DNA of 64,000 nt from Chitinophaga pinensis (GTDB lineage: Bacteria; Bacteroidota; Bacteroidia; Chitinophagales; Chitinophagaceae). Position numbers and translations under genes: made by a program. Positions 20,941 through 30,773 of the stretch are shown piece by piece. Within the stretch, counting starts at the first letter, position 1; each line of letters begins with the position of its first letter. Where the stretch lies: NCBI GenBank assembly GCA_943333125.1, contig CALQSB010000014.1:1-64000 (forward strand), in the 5' to 3' direction. The notes beneath the pieces are model-generated. The model was not told the origin of the DNA. It made no database searches and worked only from the letters and a program-made list of their open reading frames with translations.

Positions 20941-21948
20941 TTATTTGTATTGTTTTAATGCATCCCCGAGCATTAATATAATGGTCTTTTTTAAAGATAA
21001 TGGTTGAATGACCTTACAATAAGATGACATTGAAATAATTCTGTTACAAAACTCATGATTGATATAAACCGAAAGTTCAATTTGAATACACTCTTTGGTT
21101 ATTTTGATTATTTTTTGAGAGGCGTGTATAGGTTCAAGCTGAACGAGTTTATGATAAGGATCCTTTATTGATAAAATAATTTTTGAAGGCGTTCCTTCGT
21201 TTTTCATTATTCCTACAGAGTGCTTTAGAAACAAATCTGAATTAAAATCCGATCTGAATTTTTGTCTTTCTTGTACAACTGCAACGTGTATAATTCTGTC
21301 AAGCGCAAAGGTTAAATAATCGTTCCTTTCTTCAACCCACACTATTACATACCAGCGATTGCGATTTTCTTTTAATAAATAAGGAACAACATCATAATTC
21401 TTGATTTCGTTTTTATAAATATTTTCGTATCGAATATTTAATAGCCATCTTGATTGAACCGCTTTAAATATTTGTCCCAACCATTCATAACCGGTAGTTG
21501 CATTACTTGTGTCAAATTGAATGTAATTTTGAAGAGCTTCATCCTCCACATCAAGCTGTAATCTGAACCTGGCATCAATTTTTTCTATCGCCTGTTTAAA
21601 GTCTTTAAAAATCGGCACATCAGAATACTGATATAAAAGCTTGGCTGCATATCTTAGCGACTCCCATTCCTCATCCTCAAGTTTAAGATCTGATATACTG
21701 AAATTAGGGTCTCCGTAAGCGTAACCTTTTCGTTCTTTACTATAGATGATATGCGCATCAAAACCATGAGGTCGGCCGCGTTTCATTGCGCTAATATCTT
21801 TCTCTATAGTAGATTGAGATATTTCCTTTTCAAGCTTTTCGCTGCATATACGAGCAAGGTTTTCTAATGAAGGAAATGGTTTTTGTTTATTCGTTAAGCA
21901 GGCATCAATAATTCGGTATCTAATAGCAGCAGACTTTGTAAGGGGCAT
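20941..21948 (-). CDS. WYL domain-containing transcriptional regulator
   Basis: N-terminal HTH-like region (LARICSEKLEKEISQSTIEKDISAMK) and WYL-like core (LLKENRNRWYVIVWVEERNDYLTFALDRI). Confidence 0.82.
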   Translation of the reverse strand: MPLTKSAAIRYRIIDACLTNKQKPFPSLENLARICSEKLEKEISQSTIEKDISAMKRGRPHGFDAHIIYSKERKGYAYGDPNFSISDLKLEDEEWESLRYAAKLLYQYSDVPIFKDFKQAIEKIDARFRLQLDVEDEALQNYIQFDTSNATTGYEWLGQIFKAVQSRWLLNIRYENIYKNEIKNYDVVPYLLKENRNRWYVIVWVEERNDYLTFALDRIIHVAVVQERQKFRSDFNSDLFLKHSVGIMKNEGTPSKIILSIKDPYHKLVQLEPIHASQKIIKITKECIQIELSVYINHEFCNRIISMSSYCKVIQPLSLKKTIILMLGDALKQYK

Positions 21949-22095
21949 GATAATTAGTTTGAGGGAAATTTAATTACGAATTTAAAGGAAATAACCTGCT
22001 TATATAAATAATGTTAAACTAAATCTATCGGGTATTTCTAGAGCCACTTATTTTATTAAGGTTTTATTTGGTGACAACGAAACCAATACGCTTTC

Positions 22096-22278
22096 TTTAA
22101 CCCGGATTTTGCAGTTGGAATCGTGATGAAAGGAAAAAAGGCAATAAAGACGGGTGTTTGAGCCGATATTTTGGACGAAAGCATAATGAATTATGTAGAG
22201 ATCAAAATATCAAGCAAACGCTAGTCTTTGCAGCATTTTTTTCTTGTAATAGATTTCAACTGCAAAATCTGGGTTAAA
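22096..22278. mobile_element. MITE-like element with 27-bp terminal inverted repeats flanked by TTAA
   Basis: TTTAACCCGGATTTTGCAGTTGGAATC (22096-22122) versus the reverse complement of 22252-22278, TTTAACCCAGATTTTGCAGTTGAAATC (2 mismatches). About 129 bp of noncoding core. Confidence 0.55.
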
Positions 22279-22285
22279 TTACAAT

Positions 22286-22963
22286 TTAAAGCTGCTGTTG
22301 ATTGATAAACTGATAGTATAAAATCCAGCTGGGTTCTTTTGGCAAAAAAACTTCAGTGGCCTTTTTGTCGATAAATAATTTGTAATCGAACTTTTTATAT
22401 TCAGGAGAAAAGTATCCGGGATAATACCATTGAATTTTATTTCCTAAACAATAATGATATTTTACAATCATTAAATATTTTCCAAGTCCATATTTTTTGT
22501 ACTCTGGGTGATAAATATTTTTTATTCCGGCAATAGCATTTTTTCCCTTGTCAAATATTCCTGCTCCAATCAATTTTTTATTTTCTCTCATTTCAATGAG
22601 GTACGTATCGTAAACATCTCTTCTGATATCTTCAAGCATTGTTTTTAAACTGCTGCTTGTTAAAAAGTCTATGCTGTCAAAATAATCATTATGAAGCTCT
22701 TCCAATTCTGCTGTAAGTTTGAATGGAATTATTTTTAAATCAAAGCCTCTGTTATTTTTAATTAATTCTTTAGTCGAACGACTCTCTGTTATTTTATTTA
22801 CATCATACCTTAACCAAAAAACTTCGTAGTTTTTATCATTTTCAGAAAAAGAATTTATTGTAAATATTTTATTACCATATCGGTACCAACCAGATTGCAA
22901 ATAACTATCCAAAAGCTCGCCTTTAATTGTTGGAAGCTGGTGAAAAACAAATTGATCATCCAT
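22286..22963 (-). CDS. Arginyl-tRNA-protein transferase (ATE/Bpt)-like protein
   Basis: SYLQSGWYRYGNKIF...FWLRYDVNKI...GIKNIYHPEYKKYGLGKYLMIVKYHYC...WYYPGYFSPEYKKFDYKLFI resembles the ATE C-terminal pattern. Confidence 0.6.
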   Translation of the reverse strand: MDDQFVFHQLPTIKGELLDSYLQSGWYRYGNKIFTINSFSENDKNYEVFWLRYDVNKITESRSTKELIKNNRGFDLKIIPFKLTAELEELHNDYFDSIDFLTSSSLKTMLEDIRRDVYDTYLIEMRENKKLIGAGIFDKGKNAIAGIKNIYHPEYKKYGLGKYLMIVKYHYCLGNKIQWYYPGYFSPEYKKFDYKLFIDKKATEVFLPKEPSWILYYQFINQQQL

Positions 22964-23134
22964 ATTCAGATAAAAATTAGTTACCAGAGGTTTTAATAAG
23001 CCAGTGCTTCTTTGCTAAAATAATCAACTAATTTATATTATCTTTCTTTTTATTGTTTGATTTGAATTGCGTGATAATTAAAAAATATACGTGCAGTTTA
23101 TTTAGTCTTTTGAGTATCTCTTATCTTTTTATCG

Positions 23135-23368
23135 ATGAGGAAATTTATTTTACTTTTTACTATTCTTTGGTTGGGATGTAATGATAATTCTAATCAAAGA
23201 AGGCCAGCTGCTCGTGCTGTGTATATTCGACCCTCTATTAATAAATATGGTGTATTTAAAAAAGGGCACCTCAGAATGCCCATATCTGTAAAAGCCAATG
23301 CTGTTCAAAGTCGTAACAAAAGCAGGTATTATTATCATTCGCGGGGCAAATACAAAAAGAAAAAATAA
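23135..23368 (+). CDS. Small putative lipoprotein
   Basis: MRKFILLFTILWLGCNDNS lipobox; basic tail. Confidence 0.45.
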   Translation: MRKFILLFTILWLGCNDNSNQRRPAARAVYIRPSINKYGVFKKGHLRMPISVKANAVQSRNKSRYYYHSRGKYKKKK

Positions 23369-23522
23369 AACATTACCTCCTTTTAAGTAGCTATACGTAT
23401 TAATGTAGCGTGTAAAGACCGAATTTTAAAACTCTATAAGCATATTAGTTGACCACGGTCATTCTTTAGTATACTTTTATATCAGATAAGCGCTAATAAC
23501 AAATCCAATATCAAAAAACCAA

Positions 23523-23612
23523 AAAAAATCCGAAACCTAAGAAAAACAAACTAAGAAATCCGAAACCTAAGAAAAACAAATCAAGAATCCAAAACCTAAG
23601 AAAAACAAACCA
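23523..23612. repeat. Three degenerate copies of a ~30-bp tandem repeat
   Basis: atccgaaacctaagaaaaacaaa at 23528 and 23558, with a variant at 23587 (periods 30 and 29). Confidence 0.75.
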
Positions 23613-23772
23613 AGTCCTGACTAACCGAAAAAAACCTTTATCCAGTTCTATTGAAAACCAAATTAACCATCCATCCCTACTGAAAAAAACCAAAACGCAC
23701 CTGCAAAGGGGCATAGCTTCCAAATCCTATTTAAAATCTGAAAAGATTAAACCAACCGAAGCTAAGATATTT

Positions 23773-23805
23773 AACCCCGATTTTTTCGGGGTTTTTTCTT
23801 TTTTA
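23773..23805 (+). terminator. Rho-independent terminator
   Basis: AACCCCGAtttttTCGGGGTTttttcttttttat. Confidence 0.8.
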
Positions 23806-23849
23806 TGAATTGGAAAAATGTGGTTAAATTGTAGTCCCAAAATCACATT

Positions 23850-24116
23850 ATGAATTACTTCAAAACAGAAATTCCTGCTCCTACAGTAAAAGATTTTTTA
23901 AAAACACTTAAGGCTTATGATTATGAATTCTGCATTGTAGCGCTAAAAAACAATAGCACTCTTGTAATTTCAAACAGTCAAAACCTTACCGATCAGTTGC
24001 TTTTGCAACAAACTGATTTTTCTGAGATAACGGTTCCAAAAGTTGATATTAAAAGAATTCAGGAAGAAAAACAATACAAAACAACCCAGGGAAACCATGG
24101 GTTGCTAATTGATTAA
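23850..24116 (+). CDS. Hypothetical protein
   Basis: 88 aa ORF with normal composition. Confidence 0.5.
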   Translation: MNYFKTEIPAPTVKDFLKTLKAYDYEFCIVALKNNSTLVISNSQNLTDQLLLQQTDFSEITVPKVDIKRIQEEKQYKTTQGNHGLLID

Positions 24117-24148
24117 ACTATTTTTTTGGGTATTTTTTATCGTTCTTA

Positions 24149-24478
24149 TTAATTATACTCTTGTATTTCCATAAAACAATAAGGATCTATCGAAGCATAA
24201 TAATCTAGCTCTGTTGGCTCTTCCGACATTTCTAACGTCAGTAATTTTTCACATTCTCTCATCTGCCATAAATATAGTTTTACATCTGGCGTAAACATGA
24301 AAAAAAGCTCTGGCATCATGTCTTTCAACATTCCATTCCAGCAAGCTTGTTTCAGCTTTTCATTTTGAGATAAATAGTTATTATTATTAGGTGGCGGGGT
24401 TTTTTCACAATACTGTCGGCTTGTGAAACCCGTTCCCTGAACGAGGATTACTTCTTGTTGTGTAGTTAGTTTTGCCAT
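24149..24478 (-). CDS. Hypothetical protein
   Basis: 109 aa ORF with normal composition. Confidence 0.5.
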   Translation of the reverse strand: MAKLTTQQEVILVQGTGFTSRQYCEKTPPPNNNNYLSQNEKLKQACWNGMLKDMMPELFFMFTPDVKLYLWQMRECEKLLTLEMSEEPTELDYYASIDPYCFMEIQEYN

Positions 24479-24598
24479 AAGGTGGATTTTGTATAGCTAT
24501 AACGCACAATCATTTCATTTTATTATGTTGTTGTCATAATAATTATTAAACCCAGATTAAAATACAAATGCTTGAAAATCAATTACACAGAAGAAAAA

Positions 24599-25807
24599 CT
24601 ATCTGCTTCTTTTAAAAATAATAGCAGCGTTTTTGTTTAAATCACCCGAAAACCTGATTTCATACCTGTCTTTTCCGTCCAGAACAATCAACAGGCCCGT
24701 ATTAGGCGCTATGGCCCCAAGGTTTTCGGCATACATGATCATTTGAAGCGAGTCTCCCATTTCTGGAGTTATATAGAGTGTTTCTGTAATTGCTTTAGTA
24801 CTTAGTCCTTTTTTGCCCATTATTACCTTTCCATTTACTACTACGCTTACCGTGTCTCCATCCACTTCACCATTGTCATATAAAATAAGATTGAGGCTGT
24901 CGTTTTTAAAATAAACCGTCTGGATGGTTTCTATGCTTCTTTTATTTAAGTCTGATGCAGATCCCGCCGCAATAACCGTTTCTGGCCTTGGAGTTCTTAC
25001 AACTTTGGGAGCAGGAACAACAGTTGCGGGAGTTGGTGTTGTTGGTTTTTGAACAATGGCAACCGATGTTTTAGAGGTCGCTGCCGGTGGTTTATTTGCT
25101 GTTGCTCTTACAATTGGGGGTGGTACAGGTTTTGGTATTGGGGATTTTGCTGGTGGCGGAGTATTAATAACCACAGCGGTTTGAATAGGCGCTTTAGTTG
25201 CAATTACAACCGTGTCTTTGGGTTTTTGAGGCGCGGCTGCTGCAATTGCCGCCTGTTCTTTTGCTTCCTTCACAAAAGATAATTTTTCTGTCAACCCCAT
25301 TTTATTCAGCTCGCTGAAAAGCAATGAAGTATCAGGAACTATTGCTTTTTGTAAAAAAACCTCTCCAGTTGCGCTCTTTAAACCCATCGTTGCCTTGGTT
25401 TTAAATTCTCCGGAAAATTGCATTTTTTTAGTGCCTATAACCAAGTCAAGAGTATTAATCTGTTTTATTTTTCTAGGCGCATCATTTTCAAAATTATCCG
25501 AAAGCAGCTGCTCTTCCTCCAATATGTATTTTTCTTCTTCTATTCTGATCGATAATGATTTAATAGCCGAATATTCTTTTCCTTTATTATTAAAAATAAT
25601 TTTCGAATAACCAACATAGGTTCCCGAACTATCGCTAATGACTACCTCATAAGTTATTTTTTTATCTGACGTCTTTACATATCCCGACCAGGCGCCGGTT
25701 ATATCATATTTTGGTTTAGGCTGTGAAAAGATTAGTTTGGGAATAAATAAAAAACACAGCACAATAATCACATTAATGCCATTCTGTATTTTATTATTTA
25801 TATGCAT
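24599..25807 (-). CDS. Secreted hypothetical protein with P/T/A-rich linker and C-terminal beta domain
   Basis: Signal peptide; linker KPVPPPIVRATANKPPAA...; C-term ETIQTVYFKNDSLNLILYDNGEVDGDTVSVVVNGKVIMGKKGL. Confidence 0.65.
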   Translation of the reverse strand: MHINNKIQNGINVIIVLCFLFIPKLIFSQPKPKYDITGAWSGYVKTSDKKITYEVVISDSSGTYVGYSKIIFNNKGKEYSAIKSLSIRIEEEKYILEEEQLLSDNFENDAPRKIKQINTLDLVIGTKKMQFSGEFKTKATMGLKSATGEVFLQKAIVPDTSLLFSELNKMGLTEKLSFVKEAKEQAAIAAAAPQKPKDTVVIATKAPIQTAVVINTPPPAKSPIPKPVPPPIVRATANKPPAATSKTSVAIVQKPTTPTPATVVPAPKVVRTPRPETVIAAGSASDLNKRSIETIQTVYFKNDSLNLILYDNGEVDGDTVSVVVNGKVIMGKKGLSTKAITETLYITPEMGDSLQMIMYAENLGAIAPNTGLLIVLDGKDRYEIRFSGDLNKNAAIIFKRSR

Positions 25808-25832
25808 GATAAGAGTTAGTAAAAGAATATTT

Positions 25833-26786
25833 TTACAGTAATTTTTTTACCACATTGGCCACCAGAAAAGGTCTGCCAAGTGTATAATAGTGCAATATCG
25901 GAACTCCGGCTTTCTTTAATTCTATGGATTGATTTAATAACCACTCCTCCCCTATTTTTTCAACCTCTTCGTCATTCTTGCAACTGTTCACAGCTTCGGT
26001 TAATGGTGTAGGTAAGTCTATGTTAAACGTCTTAGGTAAAATAGTAAGTTGTTTTTTTGTATAGATTGGTTTTAATCCCGGAATAATAGGAACCGTAATA
26101 CCAATCTCTCTGCAGGCATTAACAAAAGAAAAATATTTTGCATTATCAAAAAACATTTGTGTTACAATATAATCAGCACCTGCATCTATCTTTGCTTTAA
26201 GGTATTTTAAATCGCTTTCCATATTTGGTGCCTCAAAATGTTTTTCAGGGTAACCGGCAACACCAATGCAGAATTTAGTTTTAGAGGTGTTTTTCAAATC
26301 TTCTTCGAGATATATTCCTTCGTTTAAATTAGTAACCTGCTTTAAAAGATCAATAGCGAATTTATGTCCTCCTGGTTCGGGCTCGAAACTGGTTTCATTT
26401 TTTGCGGCATCTCCCCTCAATACCAAAACATTATCTATTCCAAGATAATTTAGATTGATTAAAGCATCTTCAGTTTCACCGATTCCAAAACCACCACATA
26501 TTAAATGCGGAACAGTATCAACATTATACTTATTCATAATTGCAGCACAGATAGATTCTGTTCCCGGACGTTTTCTGATTACCACCTTTTCAAAGCTTCC
26601 ATCTGCTCGCTTTTTAAAATTATGTTCACTTCTGTGATAAGTTACATTAATAAAAGAGGGGTTAAATTCCATCAATGGGTCAAGGTGGCCATATAGAGAT
26701 TGTATTCCTTTTCCTTTTAATGGCGGTAAAATCTCAAAAGAAATTAGTGTTTTGTCCGAATGATTGATGTGATCTGTAACTTTCAT
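25833..26786 (-). CDS. metF: Methylenetetrahydrofolate reductase
   Basis: ISFEILPPLKGKG; NYLGIDNVLVLRGD; FCIGVAGYPEKHFEAPN; DYIVTQMFFDN. Confidence 0.95.
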   Translation of the reverse strand: MKVTDHINHSDKTLISFEILPPLKGKGIQSLYGHLDPLMEFNPSFINVTYHRSEHNFKKRADGSFEKVVIRKRPGTESICAAIMNKYNVDTVPHLICGGFGIGETEDALINLNYLGIDNVLVLRGDAAKNETSFEPEPGGHKFAIDLLKQVTNLNEGIYLEEDLKNTSKTKFCIGVAGYPEKHFEAPNMESDLKYLKAKIDAGADYIVTQMFFDNAKYFSFVNACREIGITVPIIPGLKPIYTKKQLTILPKTFNIDLPTPLTEAVNSCKNDEEVEKIGEEWLLNQSIELKKAGVPILHYYTLGRPFLVANVVKKLL

Positions 26787-26993
26787 TATTCTTTTTTTGT
26801 CTTTTCGCTTATCTTAATTGTATTTAAGAATAGCAATTAATTTCGTAATATAATTTATAAAGAGCAGTAAAGATAATCCCAAATAAAAAAAGTATCAAAG
26901 ATTGTTCGTTGCAATCCGTCTTTTTTATTGCTGTTTTATTAAATAAATAGAAATTGAGTACCTAACAAGAGTTATTTTTGTAAAAAATATAAA

Positions 26994-27764
26994 TTGGCCT
27001 TAACGATACATTCTAAAAATTTGGTGAAAACTTACGGTAGCAGAACCGTGGTTAACGATGTGTCGTTTGATGTAAGTCAGGGAGAAATTGTTGGACTGCT
27101 AGGTCCTAATGGTGCCGGAAAAACAACTTCTTTTTATCAGGTAGTTGGATTGGTAAAATCAGATAAAGGTGAGGTTTTCTTAAATGATATCAACATTACC
27201 AAGCTTCCAATGTATAAAAGAGCAAAATTAGGAATTGGATATTTGCCTCAGGAAGCCAGTGTTTTCAGAAAACTAAGTGTAGAAGATAATATTATGGCGG
27301 TTTTAGAAATGACCAGACTTTCTAAAAAAGAACAAAAAGAAAAGCTTGAATCACTTCTGAATGAATTTAGATTGGGCCATGTTCGTAAAAACAATGGCGA
27401 CACCCTAAGTGGGGGCGAAAGGAGAAGGACCGAAATTGCCCGGGCCCTGGCCGTTGATCCAAAATTTATTTTATTAGATGAACCTTTTGCGGGAGTTGAT
27501 CCTATTGCTGTTGAAGATATTCAGGAGATTATAGCCCGCTTAAAATATAAAAACATTGGTATTCTTATTACCGATCACAATGTAAATGAAACATTATCCA
27601 TCTGTGATCGGGCATATTTATTAATAGACGGGAAAATATTCAAACATGGCACAGCAGAAGAACTGGCAAGCGATGAGCAGGTAAGAGGACTTTATCTCGG
27701 TCGTAATTTTGAACTTAAACGCAAAGATTATCTTCACGAACAGGCTTCCAAAGAAAATTACTAA
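26994..27764 (+). CDS. lptB: LPS export ABC transporter ATP-binding protein
   Basis: [12 protein letters not shown] Walker [16 protein letters not shown] signature; [29 protein letters not shown] start. Confidence 0.95.
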   Translation: MALTIHSKNLVKTYGSRTVVNDVSFDVSQGEIVGLLGPNGAGKTTSFYQVVGLVKSDKGEVFLNDINITKLPMYKRAKLGIGYLPQEASVFRKLSVEDNIMAVLEMTRLSKKEQKEKLESLLNEFRLGHVRKNNGDTLSGGERRRTEIARALAVDPKFILLDEPFAGVDPIAVEDIQEIIARLKYKNIGILITDHNVNETLSICDRAYLLIDGKIFKHGTAEELASDEQVRGLYLGRNFELKRKDYLHEQASKENY

Positions 27765-27840
27765 AAACAATTTTTTATTTTACAATTTAGTAATAAAACA
27801 CATTAGTTTTTATACAGATAAAATTCTTTATCTTAGGTCA

Positions 27841-29346
27841 ATGAAGTTGCTTTCCCCCGCAATATCTAAATTAGCAAGGATGCGCCTTTGGCGTATAAAG
27901 AACTGGACGAATCATCCTGTTGTTTCACAAAGAGAAGTATTACAAGATTTGGTTACTTCGGCACAGTATACTGTTTTTGGAAAGCAACACTCTTTTTCAA
28001 AATTATTTTCAGTAAAGGAATTTAAGCTTCATGTTCCCATCAGTGAATATGAAGACCTGCAACCTTATATACAAAGAATGCTCGATGGAGAAGAAAATGT
28101 ATTGTGGAACGCGCCGGTGAAATGGTTTGCCAAAAGCAGCGGAACTACAGGAAATAAAAGCAAGTTTATTCCGGTAAGTGATGAGAGCTTGAATGAAAAT
28201 CATTTTAAAGCAAGCAAAGATGTACTTACCAACTATTATAATAATTTTCCTTCGAGTGATTTATTAACCGGTAAAGGTCTTGTTGTTGGAGGCTCTCATC
28301 AAATCAGTACTTTTAATGGCGAAATACAATATGGCGACCTAAGCGCTGTGCTTATGCAAAACACTCCATTCTGGGGCCAGTGGCTTCGCACTCCCGAATT
28401 GAGCGTTGCGCTTATGGATGATTGGGGCGAAAAGATTGAAAAGCTAGCCCAGTCTACAGCCAATGAAAACGTTACCTCTCTTGCAGGTGTTCCAACCTGG
28501 ACATTATTATTGTTAAAACGAATTCTTGAAATAAAAGGAAAACAAACAATTAGCGAAATTTGGCCTAATTTAGAATTATATATTAATGGCGGCGTTTCGT
28601 TTATTCCTTATCGTGATCAATTTGAAAAAATCATTGGAAAGCCTATTAACTACCTCGAAATTTACAATGCCAGTGAAGGTTTTTTTGCCGGACAGGATGG
28701 TCCCGAGAACGACGGAATGACCTTGTTTACAGAACATGGAATTTTCTACGAGTTTATGCCTGTTGAAGAATATGGAAAAAAATTACCGAAGACATTCGGT
28801 TTGGATAAAGTAGAAATAAATAAAAACTATGCATTAATTATTAGCACTACCGGTGGTTTGTGGAGATATCTTGTTGGAGACACCATAAAATTCACTTCCT
28901 TAAACCCTTATCGAATAAAAGTAACCGGAAGATTAAAACACTATATGAATGCTTTTGGTGAAGAAGTAATCGTGGATAATTCAGACAAGGCTATTGCTGT
29001 AGCTGCTCAAAAAACCGGATCTGTAGTTATGGATTATACAGCAGCTCCTGTATATTTTTCTGATAAAAATAATGGGGCACATGAATGGTTGATTGAATTT
29101 GACAAAGAGCCTTTAGATATTAATCAGTTTACATTTGAACTTGATCTTGCATTAAAAAATGTAAACAGCGATTACGAGGCAAAAAGATATAAAGACATCG
29201 CTTTGCGTTTGCCTTATGTTCACCAATTACCCAAAGGAACATTTACGAAATGGCTTCAAAATAATAATCGGGTGGGCGGTCAGCATAAAGTACCAAGACT
29301 AAACAATGAAAGAAAAATAATTGAAGAAATACTGTCTTTAATATAA
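27841..29346 (+). CDS. GH3 auxin-responsive promoter family (acyl-amidoligase-like) protein
   Basis: WFAKSSGTTGNKSKFIPVSDES; LEIYNASEGFFAGQDGP; GLWRYLVGDTIKF. Start moved to ATG 27841 because the track start overlaps lptB. Confidence 0.88.
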   Translation: MKLLSPAISKLARMRLWRIKNWTNHPVVSQREVLQDLVTSAQYTVFGKQHSFSKLFSVKEFKLHVPISEYEDLQPYIQRMLDGEENVLWNAPVKWFAKSSGTTGNKSKFIPVSDESLNENHFKASKDVLTNYYNNFPSSDLLTGKGLVVGGSHQISTFNGEIQYGDLSAVLMQNTPFWGQWLRTPELSVALMDDWGEKIEKLAQSTANENVTSLAGVPTWTLLLLKRILEIKGKQTISEIWPNLELYINGGVSFIPYRDQFEKIIGKPINYLEIYNASEGFFAGQDGPENDGMTLFTEHGIFYEFMPVEEYGKKLPKTFGLDKVEINKNYALIISTTGGLWRYLVGDTIKFTSLNPYRIKVTGRLKHYMNAFGEEVIVDNSDKAIAVAAQKTGSVVMDYTAAPVYFSDKNNGAHEWLIEFDKEPLDINQFTFELDLALKNVNSDYEAKRYKDIALRLPYVHQLPKGTFTKWLQNNNRVGGQHKVPRLNNERKIIEEILSLI

Positions 29347-29391
29347 TTTTTCACTTTTCTTTTATTACTTTTTTTATATCCCCTTCAATCT

Positions 29392-29399
29392 TACTTTTG
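29392..29399 (+). promoter_or_regulatory. Bacteroidota -7 promoter element (TAnnTTTG) upstream of fabG
   Basis: TACTTTTG, 22 bp before the ATG at 29422. Confidence 0.4.
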
Positions 29400-29421
29400 C
29401 ATATATTAATAAAACAATAAA

Positions 29422-30177
29422 ATGAAATTATTAGAAGGAAAAGTTGCCATTATCACAGGTGCTGCCAGAGGAATTGGTGAAGCTGTAGCTTTAAAGTTTG
29501 CAGAAAATGGTGCTCATGTTGTGTTTACTTATGTAAGTGATGGAAGTAAAGAGAAAGCAGATATCCTTGTTGAAAAACTTGTTGCTTTTGGCGTAAAAGC
29601 AAAGGCTTATCAAAGCAATGCTGCTGATTATGCCTCTTGCGAAACCCTGGTAGCCGATGTATTGGCTGAGTTTAATCAGATTGATATTTGTGTAAACAAT
29701 GCCGGCATTTCAAAGGATAATCTTTTGCTTCGTATGACTTATGAACAATGGAACGAAGTAATGCAGGTAAATCTTAATAGTGTTTTCAATATGACGAAAC
29801 AAATTATTAAGCCCATGATGAAGGCCAGATCTGGCAGTATAATAAATATGAGCAGTGTTATTGGAGAAATGGGAAATGCTGGACAAGCCAGTTATGCTGC
29901 AAGTAAAGCGGGTGTTATTGGTTTCACTAAAAGCGTTGCTAAAGAACTCGGTAGCAGAAATATTAGATGTAATTCAATTGCTCCTGGTTTTGTGGAAACC
30001 GATATGACAAATTACCTAAAAGAAGGTACTAATGCCGATAAATATAAATCAATGATTGCTTTAGGAAGATTTGCAACTGCAGAAGACATTGCTAATGTTT
30101 GTTTATTTCTGGCAAGCGACATGGGAAACTACATTACAGGACAAACAATCAGCGCCTGTGGAGGAATGAATATTTAA
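29422..30177 (+). CDS. fabG: 3-oxoacyl-[acyl-carrier-protein] reductase (SDR)
   Basis: GAARGIGEAVA; NNAG; YAASKAGVIGFTK; RCNSIAPGFVETDM. Confidence 0.92.
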   Translation: MKLLEGKVAIITGAARGIGEAVALKFAENGAHVVFTYVSDGSKEKADILVEKLVAFGVKAKAYQSNAADYASCETLVADVLAEFNQIDICVNNAGISKDNLLLRMTYEQWNEVMQVNLNSVFNMTKQIIKPMMKARSGSIINMSSVIGEMGNAGQASYAASKAGVIGFTKSVAKELGSRNIRCNSIAPGFVETDMTNYLKEGTNADKYKSMIALGRFATAEDIANVCLFLASDMGNYITGQTISACGGMNI

Positions 30178-30256
30178 TTTAAACTGCCTTGTTTAATTTT
30201 ATTACACAAAACATTAGATTCGGATTAACGTAGGCTTTTTCTTTTTATAATATTCC

Positions 30257-30285
30257 TTTGTAATTAATTTTCCTGTTTATCTTTG
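30257..30285 (+). promoter_or_regulatory. Bacteroidota-type promoter (TTTG-N17-TATCTTTG)
   Basis: TTTG at 30257-30260; TATCTTTG at 30278-30285; ATG at 30294. Confidence 0.55.
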
Positions 30286-30293
30286 CAACGACT

Positions 30294-30647
30294 ATGAAAA
30301 GAATGGTTTATTTTTTTGACAATCCGCTTTGCATTCGAGCATTGTTAATTTCTTTTTTGCTTTGTATTTGCACGCTGTATTTTTTAGGTGGCGATTTTTA
30401 TTATGTCTTATCGGATACCTCTTTCAATAATGAAAAGAAATATCAGGACGAGGAAAAATCAGAGCAATCAGAAAAAACGGAAAAAGATCAAGATAATTTT
30501 TATTCAATCACAAAAGAATCAAACGTGACTGCCAATGTATTAATCATTGGTTGCTCAAATTCATATTTTACCATTTCAGAGAAAAAGAGTTTAAAAGGTT
30601 TCTCTGATATCCTTTCGCCGCCTCCCGATAGTTTTATTTTCATTTAA
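30294..30647 (+). CDS. Hypothetical membrane-anchored protein
   Basis: Short ORF with an N-terminal TM, preceded by a good promoter match. Confidence 0.5.
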   Translation: MKRMVYFFDNPLCIRALLISFLLCICTLYFLGGDFYYVLSDTSFNNEKKYQDEEKSEQSEKTEKDQDNFYSITKESNVTANVLIIGCSNSYFTISEKKSLKGFSDILSPPPDSFIFI

Positions 30648-30773
30648 GTGTATTAACTGGGTTATTTTCAAATTCAGTTATCTGTTTTTAATTCATTGCG
30701 AAATGTTTTATTGTTTTTGATTTTAAACGAATCGAAAACAAAGACACGTTTCTTATCATTATTAAATTTTATT

